DNA of 41,560 nucleotides from Bacillota bacterium. GTDB lineage: Bacteria > Bacillota_A > Clostridia > Christensenellales > Aristaeellaceae. This document shows positions 21,179 to 26,899 of this stretch, in pieces; within the stretch, counting starts at the first letter, position 1; each line of letters begins with the position of its first letter. The stretch covers positions 1 to 41,560 of the forward strand of contig JAEZSP010000036.1 in the NCBI GenBank assembly GCA_023421735.1, given 5' to 3'. The notes beneath the pieces were generated by a model, which was not told where the DNA came from, searched no databases, and saw only the letters and a list, made by a program, of their open reading frames with translations. The translations under genes were made by a program, and so were the position numbers.

Positions 21179-21636
21179 CAGTCGGAATTCTGAAGCGATC
21201 GTGGCAGGAGGGTTGCCTCGCCCGTAGAACGCAACAGTTCCTCCGTCTGCGCGAGCGTATAGCCGTGCTCGATGGCAAACAGAATCGCGGCATCCCTGCG
21301 CACGCGGGGATATAGCTCGCCCTTTTGTGCGACGATCAGCAGGCGCTGCAAATCGTCGACGTGAAGCCCGAGTGCAAACGCGAGACTGATGATCGCGTTT
21401 CGCCCCGGATTGCGGATGCCGCTGAACGCCTGATAGGTAAACGATTGGCTGAGCATGGCGGCGTCCGCAATTTGAGCGACGCTCTTTCCGCTCCCCTTTA
21501 GGTGTTTGAGCAAAAGCGCCGGCAGCGACGGATTGTTGATCGCATCGCCGCCGGATTCTAAAAACTCGTCGAAATTAGCTTCCTCTCGCAAAAGGCCTAG
21601 GAGTCGCTTTGTATCAAGTGTTCCGTTGTTTGGCAT
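21178..21636 (-). CDS. Helix-turn-helix (XRE-like) protein coupled to the LRR kinase
   Basis: A 152-residue protein. After an acidic N-terminal part (LREEANFDEFLESG) comes a helix-turn-helix region around SVAQIADAAMLSQSFTYQAF, followed by NPGRNAIISLAFALGLHVDD, an arrangement seen in XRE-like proteins. A C-terminal helical region (RVRRDAAILFAIEHGYTLAQTEELL) follows. The ATG at 21636 is chosen because GGGGTGG lies just upstream and homology starts there; the frame is open to 21903 but that runs into the mutS2-like gene. Its TGA overlaps the kinase ATG, so the two proteins are made together. It is likely a DNA-binding partner or a substrate of the kinase, possibly autoregulating through the inverted repeat upstream. 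Confidence 0.7.
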   Translation of the reverse strand: MPNNGTLDTKRLLGLLREEANFDEFLESGGDAINNPSLPALLLKHLKGSGKSVAQIADAAMLSQSFTYQAFSGIRNPGRNAIISLAFALGLHVDDLQRLLIVAQKGELYPRVRRDAAILFAIEHGYTLAQTEELLRSTGEATLLPRSLQNSD

Positions 21637-21653
21637 CGTTCCACCCCCACTCA

Positions 21654-21699
21654 GTTGTACAGCATCATTATGATAGCACAAATGATGTTGGTATACAAC
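21654..21699. promoter_or_regulatory. Interrupted inverted repeat upstream of the HTH-kinase operon (candidate operator)
   Basis: GTTGTA (21654-21659) and CATCATT (21663-21669) recur in reverse complement as AATGATG (21681-21687) and TACAAC (21694-21699). It lies 18 bases before the HTH start. The minus strand also reads TTGTAT, 17 bases, TATCAT across this stretch, so the repeat would cover the promoter. A third GTTGTA occurs at 21720. Binding by the HTH protein is inference. Confidence 0.45.
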
Positions 21700-21760
21700 A
21701 CGGATTGACATAAACCGCGGTTGTATCAGACGCCAGATTCGCAAAGCCGATCCGTTCCCG

Positions 21761-23695
21761 CTAATGCCGATCCTCCGGTCGCACCTCGACATCCACGCCG
21801 ACCTTTCCCTTTTGGATCTGGTGCCGCTTCTTTCTGTTTTCCCAACTGTCAAGCACGATGTCGAGATCGTAATCCGCGCCGGGATAGAGTTCTTCCTTGC
21901 CAAGGAAGGGCCGCACGCGTTTTTGATTCACGAGCACATTCTTGTCGCGGATGCGCACAAGCAGCTCGCCGCGCGCATTCGGCGCCAGCACGACCGTCGC
22001 AAAACAGTTCATGAACGGCACGCGTACGCGATCGCCGGGATTGAATAGCGGCCCTCGCGGTTCGGCCGGTGTTTGCGCCTCCTCCGCCTCAGTCTCTTCC
22101 GGTTCAGACGCCGCGTCGGGCTCTTGGGCAACGGGCTCCGGCGGCAACGGCACCGCTTTCGGGCGTTCTCCGTTCGGGTACGCAGCGCCCAGCGCCACTT
22201 GGAGAAGCCGTTCCGGCATGCCGAGCCGTCGCGCGATGTCGAGCGCGCAGCTCTCCCCCGCCTCGCCCGGTTCCAGGTGATAGGTCGGCGTCAGCGTCGC
22301 GCGGTCAAACGTCATGCGCGCATTGAGAAACCCCTCGGTCGTGGCGGCAAAGCGCTTAAGCTCAGGATAATGGGATGTCGCCATGAGAAGGCATTTTGTG
22401 CGCCCGAGTTCTTCGAGAATCGCCACCGCAAGCCCCATGCCTTCCTGCGGATCGGTACCGCTGCCCACCTCGTCGAGAAGCACCAATGCGCGGGGACTTG
22501 CGAGATTCAGGATTCGCACCACACGCTTCATGTGCGCGGAAAACGTCGATAGATTCTGGCTGACGGACTGACCGTCGCCGATGTCCGCATAAATGCCCGA
22601 AATAAGTGGAATCGTCGCGCGCTCCGCAGGAATTTCGAGTCCGGAGAGCGCCATGGCGACGAGAAGTCCGGCCGTTTTGATGGACACGGTCTTGCCGCCC
22701 GTGTTGGGACCGGTGATCACGAGCGCGCGCGTGCGCCCGCCCAGCGACACGGACATGGGCACGGCGGAACCTCCCAGGAGCGGATGACGCGCCGATTCGA
22801 GCACCAGCGCGCGCGTCTTCGATATGGTCACCACACCGCACTTCATTTGGCTCGCAAGTCGCCCGCGCGCGAAGATAAAGTCGATGACCTCCATGGACGC
22901 GCGGTTGATGTTGATCTGGCCCTGTGCCGACCCAACCATATCGGAAAGCTCTGCAATGATGCGGATCTCTTCGTTGGAGGCGTCGATTTCGAGCCGATCG
23001 AGTTCATCCCGCAGCGCGGACACCGCGTCGGGCTCGACGAATACCGTCTGACCACTGGCGGAAAGGTCGAGGGCTGCGCCGGATACCAACTTTTGACAGT
23101 CGCGCCGGACGGGCAATACGTAGCGCCTGCCGCGCATGCTGTAGAAGCTCTCCTGATACCGTTCGGGGTGCGCGCGCAGCATGGAGGAGAGCTTTTCTTT
23201 GACGCGCGAGGCGGTTTTTTCCATGGCGATCCGGATGGTATAGAGCTTCTGACTCGCGCGGTCGTCCAGCGTTTCTCCCCGGAAACAGCGCTCGATCTCG
23301 TGCCGGATGTCGTCGAGCGGAACAACGCTCATCCCGAGGGACGGGACGAGCGGGTCGATGGGCAGCGCGCGCTTGAGGTATGAAACGAGCAGTCGGCAGT
23401 GATTGAGAAACGCACCGACGGCTATCAGCTCTGCGGCAGTCAGTATCTCGCCAAGCCGCAATTTATCTTCGAGAGCGCCGAGCCCCTTGAGTGAGTGGAT
23501 CGGAGGCTCGCCCATTGCCTCGAACACCTTGCGGGCGGAAGCGGTTTGGGCGAGAAGGCGGTTCACGGTATCCGCATCGTCCGTAGGCAGCAGCGCGAGC
23601 GCCTTCTCGCGCGCGTCATCGGTGCGGGTTAATTCTGCGAGCATGTCCAAAATTACGGGGTATTCAAGGACTTCCAGATCAATTCGATCAAACAT
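21761..23695 (-). CDS. MutS2-like ATPase lacking the Smr domain
   Basis: A 644-residue member of the MutS2 branch of the MutS family; ordinary MutS2 has about 780-790 residues. The N-terminal core (MFDRIDLEVLEYPVILDMLAEL), the lever/clamp region, and the ATPase are complete: Walker A GPNTGGKT at 329-336, Walker B LVLLDEVGSGTDPQEG near 404-419, and ATSHYPELK. An acidic linker (EEPE-rich, about 515-545) and a KOW-like segment (GDRVRVPFMNCFATVVL) follow. Where MutS2 has its Smr nuclease domain there is only a short basic tail (YDLDIVLDSWENRKKRHQ). It could act in ribosome rescue like Bacillus MutS2/RqcU or in recombination control, but without Smr cleavage. The ATG at 23695 follows a structured leader. 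Confidence 0.85.
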   Translation of the reverse strand: MFDRIDLEVLEYPVILDMLAELTRTDDAREKALALLPTDDADTVNRLLAQTASARKVFEAMGEPPIHSLKGLGALEDKLRLGEILTAAELIAVGAFLNHCRLLVSYLKRALPIDPLVPSLGMSVVPLDDIRHEIERCFRGETLDDRASQKLYTIRIAMEKTASRVKEKLSSMLRAHPERYQESFYSMRGRRYVLPVRRDCQKLVSGAALDLSASGQTVFVEPDAVSALRDELDRLEIDASNEEIRIIAELSDMVGSAQGQININRASMEVIDFIFARGRLASQMKCGVVTISKTRALVLESARHPLLGGSAVPMSVSLGGRTRALVITGPNTGGKTVSIKTAGLLVAMALSGLEIPAERATIPLISGIYADIGDGQSVSQNLSTFSAHMKRVVRILNLASPRALVLLDEVGSGTDPQEGMGLAVAILEELGRTKCLLMATSHYPELKRFAATTEGFLNARMTFDRATLTPTYHLEPGEAGESCALDIARRLGMPERLLQVALGAAYPNGERPKAVPLPPEPVAQEPDAASEPEETEAEEAQTPAEPRGPLFNPGDRVRVPFMNCFATVVLAPNARGELLVRIRDKNVLVNQKRVRPFLGKEELYPGADYDLDIVLDSWENRKKRHQIQKGKVGVDVEVRPEDRH

Positions 23696-23769
23696 TTGCG
23701 CACATCCTTCATTTTATGATGGAATCCGCGCCGGCGGACGACAAAAAAGGCTGCGACCCGCGCAGCCAT
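23653..23769 (-). CDS. Possible 38-codon reading frame overlapping the leader terminator and the mutS2-like start
   Basis: On the minus strand AGGGGG (23776-23781) lies 6 bases before an ATG at 23769 that opens MAARVAAFFVVRRRG and ends at TAA 23653, inside the mutS2-like gene in another frame. It spans both terminator arms and the U-run. A ribosome starting here would block the terminator. It is basic and has no family. It may be chance; listed because the Shine-Dalgarno is good and the placement is regulatory-looking. Confidence 0.25.
   Translation of the reverse strand: MAARVAAFFVVRRRGFHHKMKDVRKCLIELIWKSLNTP
23743..23767 (-). terminator. Intrinsic terminator in the leader of the mutS2-like gene
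   Basis: GGCTGCG (RNA, 23767-23761), loop CGGGU, CGCAGCC (23755-23749), then six U (23748-23743). It precedes the mutS2-like ATG by 47 bases and lies downstream of a consensus promoter, so it either ends a small RNA or acts as an attenuator. Confidence 0.75.
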
Positions 23770-23863
23770 AAACGTCCCCCTAAAAGGGCCGTAAGTCGGG
23801 CTGCCGCCGGCGATGGTACGACAACATCACCCGTTCAAAAACGGGCAATCGCACCAAATTCAC

Positions 23864-23881
23864 CTAGCAGCTGGCCGACAT
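23864..23881 (-). CDS. Possible 5-codon leader peptide (MSASC)
   Basis: GGAGGAG (23893-23887) is placed 5 bases before ATG 23881, which opens ATG TCG GCC AGC TGC TAG. The codons cover the 5' strand of the closing helix of the leader RNA, so translating or stalled ribosomes would change the fold. The Shine-Dalgarno is as good as any in the window, and no longer frame uses it. Expression is inference. Confidence 0.35.
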   Translation of the reverse strand: MSASC

Positions 23882-23909
23882 AAACACTCCTCCATTAATT
23901 GATAAACTC

Positions 23910-23938
23910 ATTATAAACGCAAAGAAGCCGCATGTCAA
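23910..23938 (-). promoter_or_regulatory. Consensus sigma-A promoter of the leader RNA / mutS2-like gene
   Basis: Minus strand TTGACA (23933-23938), exactly 17 bases, TATAAT (23910-23915): a perfect match in both boxes and the best promoter in the window. Transcription should start near 23903, about 208 bases before the mutS2-like ATG. Confidence 0.85.
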
Positions 23939-24007
23939 GCGGGCGCGGCCCTAAGCAGGGCAATCGCCTGCGACTTTGCTGTAAGCGATTGCGGGAGAAC
24001 GAGGAAC

Positions 24008-24050
24008 CGGATCGTCGTCGGGCGCGCAAGTGTGCCCGACGACGAATCCG
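24008..24050. repeat. Long perfect-stem inverted repeat between uxaA and the leader promoter
   Basis: CGGATCGTCGTCGGGC (24008-24023) pairs with GCCCGACGACG (24034-24044), one bulged A, then ATCCG (24046-24050): 16 bp with a 10-base loop. A second inverted repeat, GCAATCGC (23960-23967) with GCGATTGC (23985-23992), is close by, and CCGGC-AAA-GCCGG follows near 24057-24069. There is no U-run on either side, so it is not a standard terminator. The rest of 23939-24142 holds no gene. It may cap the uxaA transcript or be a structured RNA remnant. Confidence 0.5.
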
Positions 24051-24142
24051 TTTGCACCGGCAAAGCCGGCACGAATGATTGACTATGGAAGGCTGCGGCC
24101 CTCCAAACCTCCCGGAAATATGGTAAGCGATGGCCCTGCCGC

Positions 24143-25612
24143 CTACAGGGTCACTCCGTCGTGGTAAATGGATATGGCGCGGATGTCCCGCCGCTCGCTC
24201 TGCGTCTTTTTCCGACCGGACGCAACATCGAGCACATATTGAAAAAACGAATCCGCAAGGGCGTCCACGCCGATGTCGAGCGCCGACCCGGCATCGAAGT
24301 CGATCCAGTTCGGCTTTTTCTGCGCAAGTTGCGTGTTGGAAGAAATCTTGACGGTGGGAACGGGCGCGCCAAAGGGGTTTCCGCGCCCCGTGGTAAAGAG
24401 AATCATCTGCGCGCCGGAGGCGACGAGGTTTGTGCAGGAGACGAGGTCGTTGCCGGGCCCATAGAGGAGGTTGAGTCCGCCCGCAACGGCGCGTTCCCCG
24501 AACCCAAGCACGTGCGAAACGGGCGCGCGTCCGCCTTTCTGTATGCACCCGAGCGACTTTTCCTCGAGCGTCGTGATCCCGCCCGCACGGTTGCCGGGCG
24601 ATGGGTTTTCGGAGATCGGCGCGCCGGATCGCAAAAAGGTATCCTTGCAAGCATCAATCATGCGTCCGATGTCGTGAAATACCGCTTCGCTCGTTGCGCG
24701 CGCCATCAGGCTTTCTTCCGCACCGAACATCTCGGGCACCTCGGTCAAAATCGACGCACCGCCCATCGAAACCAGCCGATCCGAAACGCATCCACACAGG
24801 GGATTCGCGGTGATGCCCGAAAACGCGTCCGAACCGCCGCACTTCATGCCAATCACCAGTTTTTCGGCGGAAAGCGGCACTCGCTTTTCATTCTCCGCGC
24901 GCGCGCATAGTCCGGAGAGGATCGATAGCGCCGCATCGATCTCGTCAGGAACATCCTGACAGACGAGAAACTTGACCCGGTCGGGATCGTAATCCCCCAA
25001 CATCGGCATGAATTCCTCGAGATGATTGTTCTCGCAGCCGAGGCTCATCACGAGCACGCCCACCGCATTCGGGTGGTTCACCAGACCTGCCAGCAATTTC
25101 TGCGTATTCGTGAGATCGTCGCCGAGCTGGCTGCAACCCATGTTGTGGGTGAGGGCGTACACGCCGTCCATCCGCACCGCGAACAGCCGGTTCGCCTCCG
25201 CAGCCGCCATGCGCGCCACTTCGTTCACGCACCCGACGGTCGGCACAATCCACACCTCGTTGCGCACGCCGACGGAACCGTTCGCCCGCGCGTACCCCTC
25301 GAACGTCGCGGACGGCAGCGTTTCAAATGCGCTGGGCGAAGGATGAACCGCATACGCATCCTTCCCGCTCAGCCGCGTGTGCGCATTGTGCGTATGCACA
25401 TGTTCCCCTGCGCGGATGTCGCGCGTTGCGCGGGCGATGGGCGCTCCGTATTTGATGATCTCCGCGCCTGCAGGAAGATCGCGGATCGCAACCTTATGTC
25501 CGAACGGAACATCGTCCAGAAGACACACCCCATCGGCCATCGTTCCTTTGGGGAGATCCAGGAGAGCAACCGCCACGTCGTCAGCCACGTTGATTTTCAT
25601 CAGCCCTGCCAT
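24143..25612 (-). CDS. uxaA: Altronate dehydratase, UxaA family
   Basis: A 489-residue full-length UxaA/GarD-type sugar-acid dehydratase, converting D-altronate to 2-keto-3-deoxy-gluconate in hexuronate (galacturonate) breakdown. An N-terminal SAF domain (about 1-90, with GEHVHTHNAHTR) is followed by the catalytic part: GYARANGSVGVRNEVWIVPTVGCVN, THNMGCSQLGDD, SLGCENN, IGMKCGGSDAFSGITANP, and ILFTTGRGNPFGAPVPTVKISSNT. Conserved cysteines in CVN, CENN and CGGSD fit the iron-binding site. The ATG at 25612 has GAGG 5 bases upstream, placed over the stop of the preceding gene. No uxaB or uxaC lies nearby, so the pathway partners are elsewhere, or the substrate is another aldonate. Confidence 0.92.
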   Translation of the reverse strand: MAGLMKINVADDVAVALLDLPKGTMADGVCLLDDVPFGHKVAIRDLPAGAEIIKYGAPIARATRDIRAGEHVHTHNAHTRLSGKDAYAVHPSPSAFETLPSATFEGYARANGSVGVRNEVWIVPTVGCVNEVARMAAAEANRLFAVRMDGVYALTHNMGCSQLGDDLTNTQKLLAGLVNHPNAVGVLVMSLGCENNHLEEFMPMLGDYDPDRVKFLVCQDVPDEIDAALSILSGLCARAENEKRVPLSAEKLVIGMKCGGSDAFSGITANPLCGCVSDRLVSMGGASILTEVPEMFGAEESLMARATSEAVFHDIGRMIDACKDTFLRSGAPISENPSPGNRAGGITTLEEKSLGCIQKGGRAPVSHVLGFGERAVAGGLNLLYGPGNDLVSCTNLVASGAQMILFTTGRGNPFGAPVPTVKISSNTQLAQKKPNWIDFDAGSALDIGVDALADSFFQYVLDVASGRKKTQSERRDIRAISIYHDGVTL

Positions 25613-25619
25613 GTGCACC

Positions 25620-26792
25620 TCATTCAATGCCGAGCCGGATCGCCCCGCCGGGCGCGCCGTACCAGCCGATCAGGACGTCGTTGCCATTCCAGCTGAACGA
25701 CGCGAGCGTCTCCGCGTGGGCGTAGTCGATTCCGCGCGTCACAAAAAGCGCGGCAAGTTCCGCATCGGTCGCAACCTGATCGAGCGCCATCGTCTCAAGG
25801 TCGAGCAGATACAGGTCGCCCGCGCCCCGATCACAGACAAGAACGCATTTCCCATCCTGCGACAGTCCGAGCGGCAAAAGCGCGTTCTCCGTATTTTCAT
25901 ACAGCGGCGTGTTTGACTCCGCCTTGACCGCTCTGAAAACGAGCGGTCGAAGCATCTCTTCATTTTCGCCCCATATGATGCCGGTTTGCGCCGCCTCGCT
26001 ATAATAAAATGCGTCTGCCTTATAATCCGCAGGGTCAATTCCGGTCGAGAGATGCCATCTCACCCCGCCATCCGGGCCGATGTCCAAGGCATAGCACGCA
26101 AAGGGGAAATTGTCGCTTGGTTTCGTAGGGATGCACATTGCCATGACGCCGCCGTCCGAGAGCGGCAGGATGGAAAGCGCACTCCATTCATCCGCGTCAT
26201 CGAACGCGAAGGGAACGGCCGAACCATCTGCCGGATCGAAAATCGAGCATACGCCCATCCAGTCGCGCAGCCCCACGCGCCCGTCCGATCCGAGCATCGC
26301 CGCATCGGCAGTCAGCGCAAACGTTTCTCCGCTCAATGCGTCAATGAGCGCGTAAACGCCGCTCTGCGGAAAGGAAACAAGCATGGAATTGCCCGCCACA
26401 GCGGTCATCCGCGCATCGCGCCACGGCAGAAACATCATCACAAAACCTGCTTCGCCGGACTCGTCGATGATCGCCGCGCCCGCTTCCGCACTGATGCCAA
26501 GCGTTGCAAGCAAGCGGTCGGCGACGGGCTTACCCACGTCTGTGTCCGCGAGCACAAGCGCCGTCTCGCCGCTTCCATCCGCACCGATCAGATACGCGCG
26601 CGAAGCCAACGCGTCCCCCACATAGTTGTGCGCCTCCGCCATCAAAAAACGGGTGCCGTCCGCATTCGCGGCAACCGTGTAGGTTTCGGTCGCCTCCGAG
26701 ATCTGCATCCACGCCGCCGCATATGCAAATCCGCTTGTCATGAGCGCAAAAACGAGCGCAAAAAGCGCCAAGTGGGTGATGGTCTTTCTCAT
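25620..26792 (-). CDS. Secreted protein of unknown function, beta-propeller-like
   Basis: A 390-residue protein with a Sec signal peptide (MRKTITHLALFALVFALM, cleavage near FAYA-AAW) and no lipobox. The mature part is rich in short beta strands with repeating Asp/Gly turns (AYLIGADGSGETALVLADTD, CYALDIGPDGGVRWHLSTG, LGLSQDGKCVLVCDRGAGDLYLLDLETM), which suggests a propeller of WD40/TolB type, but no family is recognised. The ATG at 26792 is chosen because GGAGGTG lies 6 bases upstream. The stop is 8 bases before uxaA, so both form one operon; a link between a secreted protein and a cytoplasmic altronate dehydratase is not explained. Confidence 0.65.
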   Translation of the reverse strand: MRKTITHLALFALVFALMTSGFAYAAAWMQISEATETYTVAANADGTRFLMAEAHNYVGDALASRAYLIGADGSGETALVLADTDVGKPVADRLLATLGISAEAGAAIIDESGEAGFVMMFLPWRDARMTAVAGNSMLVSFPQSGVYALIDALSGETFALTADAAMLGSDGRVGLRDWMGVCSIFDPADGSAVPFAFDDADEWSALSILPLSDGGVMAMCIPTKPSDNFPFACYALDIGPDGGVRWHLSTGIDPADYKADAFYYSEAAQTGIIWGENEEMLRPLVFRAVKAESNTPLYENTENALLPLGLSQDGKCVLVCDRGAGDLYLLDLETMALDQVATDAELAALFVTRGIDYAHAETLASFSWNGNDVLIGWYGAPGGAIRLGIE

Positions 26793-26821
26793 CTCATTCA
26801 CCTCCGCATGTTCTTTTCCAC

Positions 26822-26830
26822 ATTATAACA
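26822..26830 (-). promoter_or_regulatory. Extended -10 promoter of the secreted protein-uxaA operon
   Basis: Minus strand TGTTATAAT (26822-26830), 30 bases before the ATG. The expected -35 (GTCCCC) is poor, but an extended -10 can work without one. It begins 23 bases beyond the pyruvate kinase U-run. Confidence 0.5.
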
Positions 26831-26852
26831 TGAGAAAGAAGCGGGGGACAAC

Positions 26853-26882
26853 AAAAAAACGAGATTCCGCATGGGAATCTCG
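26853..26882 (-). terminator. Intrinsic terminator of pyruvate kinase
   Basis: CGAGATTCC (26860-26868), 5-base loop, GGAATCTCG (26874-26882), followed on the minus strand by GTTTTTTTG (U7, complement of 26853-26859). It lies 18 bases after the pyk stop. Confidence 0.9.
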
Positions 26883-26899
26883 CAGGGTTTGGCATACAT

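Larger units (their letters stand above)
23743..23903 (-). ncRNA. Structured leader RNA / candidate attenuator or riboswitch, class unknown
   Basis: About 160 bases from the expected start (near 23903) to the U-run. In the minus-strand RNA, UCGG (23878-23875) and GCUGC (23871-23867) pair with GCAGC (23804-23800) and CCGA (23799-23796): a 9-bp closing helix with a 3-base bulge. Inside it GGUGCGA (23855-23849) pairs with UCGUACC (23821-23815), enclosing a 6-bp hairpin CCCGUU/AACGGG (23845-23840 with 23835-23830). The 3' strand of the closing helix (GCAGCC, 23804-23799) can instead pair with the terminator 5' arm (GGCUGC, 23767-23762), a switch-like alternative. It does not match any riboswitch consensus known to me. 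Confidence 0.55.

Noticed and set aside
23743..23903. 6S RNA, SRP RNA or tmRNA identity for the leader RNA
   Set aside because: Ends do not pair as in 6S RNA, the SRP tetraloop and asymmetric-loop sequences are missing, and there is no tRNA-like or tag-coding part.
24008..24050. Intrinsic terminator of uxaA
   Set aside because: The stem is strong but there is no U-run on either strand and it lies about 90 bases past the stop; kept only as an inverted repeat.
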